From: Elusimicrobia bacterium RIFOXYB2_FULL_49_7
Lineage (GTDB): Bacteria > Fibrobacterota > OXYB2-FULL-49-7
NCBI GenBank assembly: GCA_001800515.1
Contig: MGVN01000238.1
Span: 1-20,884 of the forward strand
Length of the DNA: 20,884 nucleotides
Direction: 5' to 3'
The position numbers and the translations under genes are program-made. Each line of letters opens with the position of its first letter. Position 1 is the first letter of the stretch. The notes below the pieces were generated by a model. It searched no databases. It worked only from the letters and a program-made list of their open reading frames with translations, and was not told the DNA's origin. This document shows positions 7,553 through 15,026 of this stretch, piece by piece.

Positions 7553-8620
7553 ATGGCCGCTCAAATTGAACAACGTTTGAAATCCCTTCTTCTTCGTGGT
7601 CTGACTCGATGGTTCCAAGCCGACCGGAGCGGCCGGGCCGTTCCGGTCGCCCCGGAACGTATTTTAGTCGTCCGCCAAGACAACCGTATCGGAAATCTCA
7701 TCTTTATTCTCCCGCTTTTGGAGCTTTTACGGAACCGTTTCCAGACGGCCAGGATTGATTTGATTGTAGGAGGGCGCTTTCCGGATTTGTTGCAAGGATG
7801 CAGTTTTATCAATACCATCCATTGCTACGATCAGCTTCGTTTCATCCGTTTTCCCTGGCTCTTTTTTCGTTTCCTTTACCGGATTCGCTCGATACATTAT
7901 GAGGTGGTTTTGGATGCCAAGCGGGTCTTTTCGGTTAATAATTTCCTTTTGACCGTCTTCTCCGGTGCCGCCTTCCGCATCGGTTTCCTGCATTCGGACA
8001 CGCCCGGAAAATATAATTTTGAAATTCCGTTAAACGAAGAGCCTTTTTATGAACCCGTTTTTTTGGCGCGTCTTTTTTCGGCCTTTCAACCGGATTATTC
8101 GGTTCCAGCGCTCCATCTTCCTTTAACCGCAGAAATGATAAATCAAGCGGATATTTATTTAAAGAGATTGGATTTACCCGTACCCCATCGTCTGATCGCC
8201 GTCCATCCGGGCGGTCGGGGTAACAAGCGGTGGCCGCCGGAATCCTTTGCACAGGTCTGTACCGGACTTTTATCCGAACCTGATATCATTGTCTTTGTTT
8301 TTCTGGGTCCGGATGAGGCGACGCTGGAAACCTGTTTCCCGGAACATATCCGTTTGCGAATCATCAGACCGCGAACACCCTCGGTCATGGCCGCGCTTTT
8401 TAAGTCGTGTCGATTACTGATCTGTAATGATACGGGCCCGCTTCATGTGGCGGCTGCGGTGGGTGTTCCGACCGTGTCCATTTTTCTTTCTACCTCACCT
8501 CTCCGGTTAGCGCCGCAGGGGCCGCAACACAAAGTGTTGGACGGCACTCATGGCCAATACATGACGCCGGATCAGGTTGTACAAGCTGTCAAGCAGTCGG
8601 CGGGAAAAGAAGCGGTTTAA
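7553..8620 (+). CDS. Glycosyltransferase family 9 with Asn at the usual catalytic Asp position
   Basis: This 355-residue protein starts with about 35 extra residues before the Rossmann strand ILVVRQDNRIGNL. The C-terminal half shows HPGGRGNKRWP (218-228) and NDTGPLHVA (292-300) followed by VGVPTVSIF, a strong GT9 signature. In most GT9 enzymes the first motif ends GD, and that Asp is the proposed catalytic base; here it is Asn48 (GN). The protein may use another base, act on a different donor, or be inactive. A Shine-Dalgarno AGGA (7540-7543) lies 9 bases before the ATG. Its end overlaps the converging gene at 8589-9554 by 32 bases. Likely role: sugar addition to a lipopolysaccharide-type glycan, by family membership only. 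Confidence 0.9.
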   Translation: MAAQIEQRLKSLLLRGLTRWFQADRSGRAVPVAPERILVVRQDNRIGNLIFILPLLELLRNRFQTARIDLIVGGRFPDLLQGCSFINTIHCYDQLRFIRFPWLFFRFLYRIRSIHYEVVLDAKRVFSVNNFLLTVFSGAAFRIGFLHSDTPGKYNFEIPLNEEPFYEPVFLARLFSAFQPDYSVPALHLPLTAEMINQADIYLKRLDLPVPHRLIAVHPGGRGNKRWPPESFAQVCTGLLSEPDIIVFVFLGPDEATLETCFPEHIRLRIIRPRTPSVMAALFKSCRLLICNDTGPLHVAAAVGVPTVSIFLSTSPLRLAPQGPQHKVLDGTHGQYMTPDQVVQAVKQSAGKEAV

Positions 8621-9554
8621 GAGAGACGAAAAGTTTGCTTAAATCAAAGTCTTTTGCTCGTTCTATGGCCTTGATCCGCATGGCGCGATAATAATCGGGA
8701 TCCGCCAGCAGCGTCTGTAACGCCTCTCCCCAAGCAGCCGGTGTCATGGGTAAAAGGCCGTTTACACCGTGTTTGATTAATTCACAGTTGAAACCTACAG
8801 GTGATGCGATTGGGGGAGCACCGATTGCCATGTATTGAATGGCCTTGAAACCGCACTTGCCCCGATTATATTCTGTGTCCTGAAGCGGCATCAGTCCGAT
8901 GTGAAGTTCGGATAGCATGGCTGCTTCTTCTTTGCGGGACCATTTGATATATGTCCAGCCTGCGGAATTCAAACGATTGTCCGGATGATCGCAAATATAA
9001 CGAAATTCGGTATGTCGGCAGGAATCGCGCACCTCTTGAAAAACAGGGAGAAGGGGATATAGATTCTTTAGATTATGGTACGATCCTATCCAGCCCACAA
9101 TAGAAGGCTTTTCTATGGTCATTGAAGTGGGAACAAAACGGACGAGATCAACCCCGGTTGGAATAACCGTCACTTTTTCCTGGAAAGCAGCGGCTGCAGC
9201 GGCTAAACAGCGGTTACCCGCCACTACCTGATCCGATGATCTCAGGATATGCTTAAACCGTTTAGAGCCCTTTTTGGAAAGATAGATGGCATCGTCGAAA
9301 TCATAAACGATACGAGAATATCGTTTCCGTAAGAAATCAAGTTCAAAGGGTCTGATGAGTTTTTTTTGCAATAGAAGCGTTTTTGCTTGAGGAAGCCGCA
9401 ATAGCGTGAACCAACGGGCTAACAAACCGTCGGATAAACCGACGATGCGGTAGCAGACACCCTCCGTTGCGAATAGCGGCTCATAGGCATGAAGCCTGAA
9501 AAATCGGCTGGGCGTGGTTGCCGGTTCGGTGGTGAGAGCAAGAAGATCAAGCAT
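8589..9554 (-). CDS. GT4-like glycosyltransferase with FDDA motif
   Basis: This 321-residue protein has the VYDFDDAIYL motif (83-92), characteristic of a subgroup of cell-surface glycosyltransferases. It is followed by VIPTGVD (130-136), GWIGS (154-158), RGKCGFKAIQ (231-240) and SPVGFN (251-256). It is clearly related to the divergent neighbour at 9659-10804, which has the same motifs in the same order, so the pair probably arose by an old inverted duplication. A run of six alanines (118-123) lies in a predicted helix. It converges on the second GT9 with 32 bases of overlap. Donor and acceptor are unknown. No Shine-Dalgarno is seen upstream of the ATG (GCGGGCTT precedes it on the coding strand). 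Confidence 0.88.
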   Translation of the reverse strand: MLDLLALTTEPATTPSRFFRLHAYEPLFATEGVCYRIVGLSDGLLARWFTLLRLPQAKTLLLQKKLIRPFELDFLRKRYSRIVYDFDDAIYLSKKGSKRFKHILRSSDQVVAGNRCLAAAAAAFQEKVTVIPTGVDLVRFVPTSMTIEKPSIVGWIGSYHNLKNLYPLLPVFQEVRDSCRHTEFRYICDHPDNRLNSAGWTYIKWSRKEEAAMLSELHIGLMPLQDTEYNRGKCGFKAIQYMAIGAPPIASPVGFNCELIKHGVNGLLPMTPAAWGEALQTLLADPDYYRAMRIKAIERAKDFDLSKLFVSLKPLLFPPTA

Positions 9555-9658
9555 AAGCCCGCATATATTGGGGTGTAAAGTTGAGAAATAGGGGTGTCAT
9601 CTTACGTGTAAATTTAGGTATTTTTAACGAACCGTATCAATGATATGATCTTTTTTGT

Positions 9659-10804
9659 ATGAAACCTGAAGAAATCAAATTGTTTTGGATTACCGAAGGG
9701 GGCGAAAATCATGCTCCCACACGGCATCGCGCTCTTATTTATTCACCTATCCTTAAGAAAATGAATATTGTTCATTATTATGGATATTCAAAATACTCCT
9801 ATTCTACAGTCCGAAAAAAAATAAAACAAAAACTGCTTAAGGTTTCTCATAACGAAACCATTGTGCGCTTACTTTCCTCTTTACTGACGGAAATAGGACG
9901 AATAGGAACGCCATATTATCTTGTACGATTCTTTCTTATTCCTTTTCTACGGGTTAATAGAATCATTTACCTGCGTTGTTTTCCATCCTGGCCGCACAGG
10001 ATAATGATAAAAATATTTCGAAAAAAAGTCTATTTTGATTTTGATGATGCTCTTTTTCTTCAGCGACCCGCAAAAAATATCAATGAAGAATGTCGGGAAG
10101 GACAACGGAACGAACCTATGGCGCGTCAGATTGGAGATTTCCTGATCCGCTGTGATGGTGCTATCGTGTCAAATCAGTATCTTGCCGACTGGTCAAGCCG
10201 GTTCTGCAAGAATATCTGTATTATTCCTACCTCTGTTGAAATAAAGGAAAAATATCTTGCGGCGTATGCCCCGGAGCAACCGATCATACTCGGATGGATT
10301 GGGGCGCCCGAAAATCAAAAATACTTATCTGCTGTTTTTCCTGCCATAAAGAGAGTTTTGGATGAGTTTCCTCAAATTATGCTTCATATTATTTCCAGCC
10401 ATTTTTGGGAATTTCCGCATACTCGTATTCAGCGTATATCATGGGACATTCAAACCTATCAGGCGGAAATAAAGAAGTTTTCAATGGGTTTAGCGCCATT
10501 AGATGATACGCTCTGGACAAGAGGAAAAATGCAGTTTAAAGCTATTCAATGTGCTGCTCAAGGTGTTCCGGTGGTCGCTTCCCCAGTAGGTTTTGATTTA
10601 TTGCACTGGAAAAACGATGAAAACATTTTGTTGGCCCGACAAATCGATGAATATTATACGCAAATCAGACGTTTAATCGATAATATCGATCTTAGAATCA
10701 AGATTGGCCGGGCTGGACTTGAAACGGTTCGGCGCTATTATGACGCTAACGCGAATGCCCGGCTTTTGCTAAATAAGCTTTGCGATTCCACGAGCACTTC
10801 CTGA
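9659..10804 (+). CDS. GT4-like glycosyltransferase with FDDA motif, paralogue of the divergent neighbour
   Basis: This 381-residue protein has YFDFDDALFL (125-134), CIIPTSVE (187-194), LGWIGAPENQ (211-220), RGKMQFKAIQ (288-297) and SPVGFD (308-313). All are matched in order by the gene at 8589-9554. The N-terminal half is unusually basic and rich in Lys, Ile and Tyr, in keeping with the high A+T content of this stretch (one 60-base line near 9781 is about 27% G+C). The bases before the ATG are T-rich with no Shine-Dalgarno, and a palindrome TATCAATGATA lies just upstream. It is likely a cytoplasmic-face glycan-building enzyme; the substrate is unknown. Confidence 0.87.
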   Translation: MKPEEIKLFWITEGGENHAPTRHRALIYSPILKKMNIVHYYGYSKYSYSTVRKKIKQKLLKVSHNETIVRLLSSLLTEIGRIGTPYYLVRFFLIPFLRVNRIIYLRCFPSWPHRIMIKIFRKKVYFDFDDALFLQRPAKNINEECREGQRNEPMARQIGDFLIRCDGAIVSNQYLADWSSRFCKNICIIPTSVEIKEKYLAAYAPEQPIILGWIGAPENQKYLSAVFPAIKRVLDEFPQIMLHIISSHFWEFPHTRIQRISWDIQTYQAEIKKFSMGLAPLDDTLWTRGKMQFKAIQCAAQGVPVVASPVGFDLLHWKNDENILLARQIDEYYTQIRRLIDNIDLRIKIGRAGLETVRRYYDANANARLLLNKLCDSTSTS

Positions 10805-10828
10805 GCAAGAGGCGATGATTTTTATAGG

Positions 10829-10906
10829 ATATTTCACGAGGTTTCTTTTCTGTTAAAGTTGCCTAATATGCTATATTTCATCATGGAAGAGAGAAATATT
10901 TCATCA
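10829..10906 (+). repeat. Three phased ATATTTCA repeats upstream of the methyltransferase gene
   Basis: ATATTTCA occurs at 10829-10836, 10873-10880 and 10896-10903. The last two extend to ATATTTCATCA (10873-10883 and 10896-10906). Spacings are 44 and 23 bases, close to whole multiples of two helical turns. The last copy overlaps a perfect palindrome GAAATATTTC (10893-10902). This could be an operator array for the methyltransferase-glycosyltransferase pair. The DNA is A+T-rich, so chance is possible. Confidence 0.4.
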
Positions 10907-10917
10907 CATTAGATGCT

Positions 10918-11511
10918 ATGATAACATTTCTGGCCGGCAACCCGGTTCTTCGATTTGCCAAAAAAAGACGGTTGAAAGCAATCAACCTTCATCTTGGTTG
11001 TGGCGGTCACCATTTAAAAGACTATATCAATATTGATTATTTTAAATCGGATAAAAAAGACTCTTCTCGAACCGGTTTTTGTCCCGATCTTCGCATGGAC
11101 ATTCGAAAAATGTCAATGCCGGATCAGTCTGTTGACGAAATTCTTACCATTCATACTCTTGAACATTTTAATCGATGGCTGACAGTATCATTGATTCGGA
11201 AATGGTTTGGTTGGTTGAAGCCGGGTGGTAAATTAATTGTGGAACAACCGGACTTGGATCAATGTATTCATTTTTATATCAATCATCTTGGAGAGGATTT
11301 GGATACCCCGCTCGGGAAATTAAATAGGGGCTACATACAATTTTATGGCAATCAATGGGATGAACTGGATCATGAAACTCATCGTTATGTTTGGACTGCA
11401 GGTGAATTTAAACAGGTGTTAGCGGCAGCAGGTTTTTCCAAGATATCAATTTCTCATGCCGCCCGATACCATATTCCGCAGCGAGATATGTATGTCGAGG
11501 CGATCAAATGA
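10918..11511 (+). CDS. SAM-dependent class I methyltransferase
   Basis: This 197-residue protein has motif I as LHLGCGGHH (24-32), an acidic residue closing strand 2 (NIDYF, 38-42), DILTIHTLEHF-like residues at 73-84 with HTLEHF conserved, and the post-motif LKPGGKLIVEQPD (100-112). These are the marks of a small Rossmann methyltransferase of the type common in polysaccharide clusters. It probably methylates a sugar, perhaps a glycan terminus; the target is inferred from context only. No Shine-Dalgarno is close to ATG 10918. Its stop overlaps the start of the next gene (ATGA, 11508-11511), so the two are almost certainly co-transcribed and translationally coupled. Confidence 0.9.
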   Translation: MITFLAGNPVLRFAKKRRLKAINLHLGCGGHHLKDYINIDYFKSDKKDSSRTGFCPDLRMDIRKMSMPDQSVDEILTIHTLEHFNRWLTVSLIRKWFGWLKPGGKLIVEQPDLDQCIHFYINHLGEDLDTPLGKLNRGYIQFYGNQWDELDHETHRYVWTAGEFKQVLAAAGFSKISISHAARYHIPQRDMYVEAIK

Positions 11512-12338
11512 ATTTATCCGGCCTAGTGAGAAATATTAAACACAAATTCAAGGGTCGCCCGAGAATACAGATTGTCGCACCGACAGACTCGTGGATTTTA
11601 CAGAAAATGGGACAGGAACTTCTGCAAAGAATTCCTTTTATCCATTATTCGCCCTGGAAGGCCGACCAACGAGAAAAATGGGATATCGTCTATTTTATTA
11701 ACTATGCTCTTTTTCAACCCGTACCAAAGGCCCGATATATCGGAGGCTATTTTACCCATAAGGAAAACGATCAATTCGAGAGAATTGCTCGGCAAATGCA
11801 TTTTACCGTGAATATGTCCAAGAAATATGCCCAATTATTGGATTCCATCTCGAAAAATAATTTCGTTATTCCGCCGGGTGTGGACTTAGAAAGGTTTGTT
11901 CCAAAAATGAAATTGGCTGTGGCCGGTCGTTTCTATCCGAGTGGAAGGAAAGGGGAGGATTTAGTGGAAAAAATTAAGTCGCTTCCCTATATAGAGATTC
12001 TGACCTCCGAAGGAAAACTGTCCCCCGATCAAATGCCCGGTTTTTACAACAATGCGGATTATATCTTCATTCCGGCCAAACTGGAAGGTGGACCCATGAG
12101 CTTGTTGGAAGGACTTGCCTGCGGAAAGGAAATTATTGCACCGGATGTCGGAATGGTTCCGGAATTCCATGAGGGAATACATCGCTATGATCGGGATCGA
12201 CCGGAAAGTCTGATAGGACTAATAGATGATCTTTATCAAAAACGCCTTGTGATTAGACGAAATGTGGAGAATTATTCCTGGGACAATTTTGCCCGATGTC
12301 ATCAGGAATTATTTTCGAAATTACTGCAAACCTTATAG
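11508..12338 (+). CDS. GT4-like glycosyltransferase, short form
   Basis: At 276 residues it is shorter than typical GT4 enzymes (about 350-400). The N-terminal domain is compact, the hinge carries VIPPGVDLERF (120-130), and the donor half has VAGRFYPSGRKG (138-149) and the E-x7-E pair Glu193/Glu201 (EGGPMSLLE) followed by GLACGKEIIAPDVG. Glycine-loop residues usual at the N-terminus of GT4 are not evident, so the acceptor domain is reduced or diverged. A GAGG Shine-Dalgarno (11497-11500) lies 7 bases before the ATG, which overlaps the methyltransferase stop. Its stop overlaps the stop of the converging gene by 6 bases. Probable role: transfer of one sugar in the same glycan that the methyltransferase modifies. 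Confidence 0.85.
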   Translation: MNLSGLVRNIKHKFKGRPRIQIVAPTDSWILQKMGQELLQRIPFIHYSPWKADQREKWDIVYFINYALFQPVPKARYIGGYFTHKENDQFERIARQMHFTVNMSKKYAQLLDSISKNNFVIPPGVDLERFVPKMKLAVAGRFYPSGRKGEDLVEKIKSLPYIEILTSEGKLSPDQMPGFYNNADYIFIPAKLEGGPMSLLEGLACGKEIIAPDVGMVPEFHEGIHRYDRDRPESLIGLIDDLYQKRLVIRRNVENYSWDNFARCHQELFSKLLQTL

Positions 12339-13427
12339 CTGGTTGAGCAGAGATTGCCATTCTGCAAGATACCGATTGATATGGAACACTTTCTCCGCCA
12401 AGGCTCTGCCATTCAGGCCCATCTTTATGCAGAGTTCCTTATTGTTGATCAGATATCTTAAATAATCGACCGCGTCTTCTTTTTCCCTAAAAATAAATCC
12501 CGATACGCCATGTTTAATGAATTGATCGATATCGTAATAGGGGGTCGTGACGACGGATAAACCGCATAGCATGGCTTCCGCTCTTGAGCGGGGCATTGTG
12601 GAAAACTGCGTTGTATTGAGGTAGATGGAAAACATTCCCACGGTTTTACGGTACTCCATATATTTTCGTTTCGCCCAAAGCCATTTTTCCAACCGTTGAC
12701 ATCGTTTTCGGATTAATTTGGGCAGAACAGCCTGAGGATCCGGTACGGAAATTATTCGGCAAGGTGGTTTTGAACCGAATAATTTATCCGTACCTAAAAG
12801 ATTTAAAGGAATCTCTTTTGCGCAGTGTTCAAAAATCCAACCGCCTTGATTGAAGGTATTGGTTAAAATATTAGCAGAGGTCATTAATACACCAAGTTTT
12901 CTCGGCCCAATAGGATATTCATCGGGGTCAAAACCGTGAATGATAGCTTTGCCTTCAAATCCCCATTCCCGGAACGCTTGTTGCGAATTGCATACGACCG
13001 GTGTTCCTTTGAGCAAATGCCGGAATTGTGTTACCGCTAACTCATCCACTTCCTGCCAATTTGTTTGGGCTCCCTGTTTAAATCGGGCTTTTCGCGGGAC
13101 CGTTCCATGGCATAATCCTACCATTGGGACGCGATGCTCTCGACACCAATGAAAAAGAAGATGGAAGGTATTTCCCCAATCCGAGGAAAGAGGAGATTCA
13201 TGAATGGTGGGAGTCAGTATATTTTCATCAAAAGGAAGGATGGCTATGTCGATATGTCTTTTGTCAAGCTTTGAAATGAATTGTACGTTCCACGGTAAGG
13301 GGCGAACCGCATGATTCCAGAAAAGCCTGTTTTCCGGCGATTGATAAAGGAGAAACCTGAAAGGAAGTTTGAATAATTCGTACTGATGTCCGGTATGCCA
13401 GGAATACGTTAAAATATTGAGTTTCAT
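12333..13427 (-). CDS. GT4-like glycosyltransferase, diverged N-terminal half
   Basis: This is a 364-residue protein. The C-terminal third is recognisable as a GT-B donor domain: MPRSRAEAMLCGLSVVTTP (278-296), then DIDQFIKHGVSGFIF (299-313), the standard region that follows the sugar-nucleotide-binding Glu. The N-terminal half starts MKLNILTYSWHTGHQYELF and has GLCHGTVPRKAR (104-115) and VVCNSQQAFREWG (144-156), which fits an acceptor domain but is not close to any family I can name. It is tail-to-tail with the preceding gene (6-base overlap). The coding strand before the ATG reads CCGGATAAG, with no full Shine-Dalgarno. Donor and acceptor are unknown. Confidence 0.8.
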   Translation of the reverse strand: MKLNILTYSWHTGHQYELFKLPFRFLLYQSPENRLFWNHAVRPLPWNVQFISKLDKRHIDIAILPFDENILTPTIHESPLSSDWGNTFHLLFHWCREHRVPMVGLCHGTVPRKARFKQGAQTNWQEVDELAVTQFRHLLKGTPVVCNSQQAFREWGFEGKAIIHGFDPDEYPIGPRKLGVLMTSANILTNTFNQGGWIFEHCAKEIPLNLLGTDKLFGSKPPCRIISVPDPQAVLPKLIRKRCQRLEKWLWAKRKYMEYRKTVGMFSIYLNTTQFSTMPRSRAEAMLCGLSVVTTPYYDIDQFIKHGVSGFIFREKEDAVDYLRYLINNKELCIKMGLNGRALAEKVFHINRYLAEWQSLLNQL

Positions 13428-13555
13428 CTTATCCGGCTATGCTGGGTTAGTATTATTCATGAAAAGTAGTAAAAATAAGTATTATTGTGATTTTATCATT
13501 AAGGGACGCTTTGTGTCGGATTACATCATCTATTTTTTTCTTTATCCTTGGTTTC

Positions 13556-13581
13556 TTAATATATTATCGTTAATATATTAT
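13556..13581 (+). repeat. Tandem 12-base AT repeat directly upstream of the STAS gene
   Basis: TTAATATATTAT occurs at 13556-13567 and again at 13570-13581, a 14-base period. Each copy contains the palindrome AATATATT. The second copy ends 5 bases before ATG 13587 and occupies the place where a Shine-Dalgarno would be. It could be an operator, or promoter elements of a leaderless transcript (TTGGTT at 13548-13553 and TAATAT at 13571-13576 are spaced by 17 bases). Function is not shown. Confidence 0.5.
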
Positions 13582-13586
13582 TAACT

Positions 13587-13931
13587 ATGATTTTAAACGT
13601 CCGCTCCCTACCTCCGTATAAAATCCTCGACCTCTCGGAGTCTGCCCGGAAATATGAGGATGTCATGGATATCAAGAACCGCATGGAAGAAATGATCAAT
13701 GCCGGAGACCGTTTCATTGCGGTTAACCTGGTCCAGGTTGAATATATGCACAGTTTTTTCATCAAGATTCTCACCATCACTTACAAGAAGCTGAGAGCGT
13801 CGGGCGGGGATCTGGTACTCATTGCCCCGAACAGCTTTATCAAGGAACTGATTCAGCTCCTGAATCTTCAGGAATTTATTACCCTATTCAATAGTGAGTT
13901 AAGTCTTGCGGACTATCTAAAATCAGGTTAA
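13587..13931 (+). CDS. STAS-domain protein (anti-sigma factor antagonist-like)
   Basis: This is a 114-residue single STAS domain. The strand-helix core reads VEYMHSFFIKIL (51-62), followed by YKKLRASGGDLVLIAP (66-81) and LLNLQEFITLFNS (91-103), in good agreement with the SpoIIAA/RsbV fold. In those proteins the core is D-S-S/T-G and the Ser is phosphorylated. Here Ser56 is kept, but the preceding Asp is His55 and the following Ser/Thr-Gly is Phe-Phe. Phosphorylation by a partner kinase is therefore uncertain. No anti-sigma kinase, phosphatase or sigma factor is nearby. It stands alone, reading toward the DHH phosphoesterase with 7 bases between stop codons. The start is set by the STAS fold; no Shine-Dalgarno is present. 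Confidence 0.85.
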   Translation: MILNVRSLPPYKILDLSESARKYEDVMDIKNRMEEMINAGDRFIAVNLVQVEYMHSFFIKILTITYKKLRASGGDLVLIAPNSFIKELIQLLNLQEFITLFNSELSLADYLKSG

Positions 13932-13938
13932 TCATCCC

Positions 13939-14913
13939 TTATTGTCCTTCCCAAATCGCATGTACCTTATCAAGAAGGTCGTTCCGTTTCCGTTCAAATT
14001 CCGGTTTTGTAACACAAAATATTTGGCCTGACCCGGCACCGGGATGGCCGTCTCCTATATTGAGGCTGCGCATAATTTCCCCGATGTCCTTGGATGATTT
14101 TCCTTCGCCTTTGAGGGTCAGGGAACCGGACAACATGAAATTGTTCGTCTTAACACCGGATTCGAACAGATGCTGAAGTAGAAAAACACCCCGAATATTC
14201 GGGTAAATGAGCTGAGCCAGATTCCGTTCAACCTGAAAAGGGCGATGGAGATCGGTGAGATCAATGATCACGTAATCATGTTTGGTGTCCCGTGCGTGGA
14301 AACGGGCGGATTTGGCTATCATCTCGAGCATCTTTTTCTCGAGCTCCAGGTACTGTTGATATAAAGTGCGGACCTCATTTTCCTCGGCAATATCCGGTAA
14401 AGGGGATTCGGCCATGCGGAAGAGGAGCCGGGTATAATAATCCTCTTCCGCCTTTTTGGTTTCAAAACGGGCCTTCAGGGAGCAGTTGATGATTCGGGAA
14501 GGGCATTCTCTGCGCCAATCCTCTAATGATTCAAATCCAAAACTGTCATGTTTATCCACCTCGCGCACGGTTTCCTCATAAAATTCAGGAAATTCGTAAT
14601 CATCACGATAAAATTCGAAAATGACTCGGGCACAGCTTTTTTCAGGAGCAAAGCGGCCCGGAATGGCGGAAAGATCCTTGCCGCGCCGTTTGAGTTCTTC
14701 GGCATTGCCCGCATGATGGTCGAACCAGAGACCGCATTCTCCGGGATAGGGCAGATCGCACACAATATCCTTTTCGGTTACCGGAAAACCCTGCCGGGTC
14801 ACGGTATTAGGGCCGGTATAGGCCACTTCTTCCACCTCATGGATGGCACTGCAGAGGGCGCCGCTGGCAATACCGTCGAAATCATTATGGGTCACAATGC
14901 GTGTAAAAGACAT
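13939..14913 (-). CDS. DHH-family phosphoesterase
   Basis: This 324-residue protein has the DHH motifs in order: HNDFDG (9-14), CDLPY with Asp53, FDHH (64-67) and VDKHDS (119-124), which together bind two metal ions. The C-terminal DHHA1-type domain ends in GDGHPGAGSG (287-296), the substrate-binding glycine-rich loop. The family includes oligoribonucleases (NrnA), cyclic-dinucleotide phosphodiesterases and exopolyphosphatases; the sequence does not settle which. A partial Shine-Dalgarno AAAGG lies 5 bases before the ATG on the coding strand. It is divergent from recN with 113 bases between start codons and convergent with the STAS gene. A link to the adenylate cyclase further along, through nucleotide turnover, is possible but only inferred. 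Confidence 0.92.
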   Translation of the reverse strand: MSFTRIVTHNDFDGIASGALCSAIHEVEEVAYTGPNTVTRQGFPVTEKDIVCDLPYPGECGLWFDHHAGNAEELKRRGKDLSAIPGRFAPEKSCARVIFEFYRDDYEFPEFYEETVREVDKHDSFGFESLEDWRRECPSRIINCSLKARFETKKAEEDYYTRLLFRMAESPLPDIAEENEVRTLYQQYLELEKKMLEMIAKSARFHARDTKHDYVIIDLTDLHRPFQVERNLAQLIYPNIRGVFLLQHLFESGVKTNNFMLSGSLTLKGEGKSSKDIGEIMRSLNIGDGHPGAGSGQIFCVTKPEFERKRNDLLDKVHAIWEGQ

Positions 14914-15026
14914 ATCGGCCTTTCATTTTGCACATAAAAAAGAAAATAAATATACTTTTTACCTTTTCATGGACGCTAATACATCTTGTAAATAGGAGGG
15001 GTATTTTATCATTTTTTTAGCCGGCT

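Noticed and set aside
7449..9658. Two divergent spacers (7449-7552 and 9555-9658) with the identical length of 104 bases
   Set aside because: Comparison by eye shows no sequence similarity beyond a few bases beside the start codons, so the equal length is probably chance.
14994..15000. AGGAGGG as the ribosome-binding site of recN
   Set aside because: It lies 27 bases before the ATG, and a stop codon at 15018-15020 rules out an earlier in-frame start. It is either unused or fortuitous.
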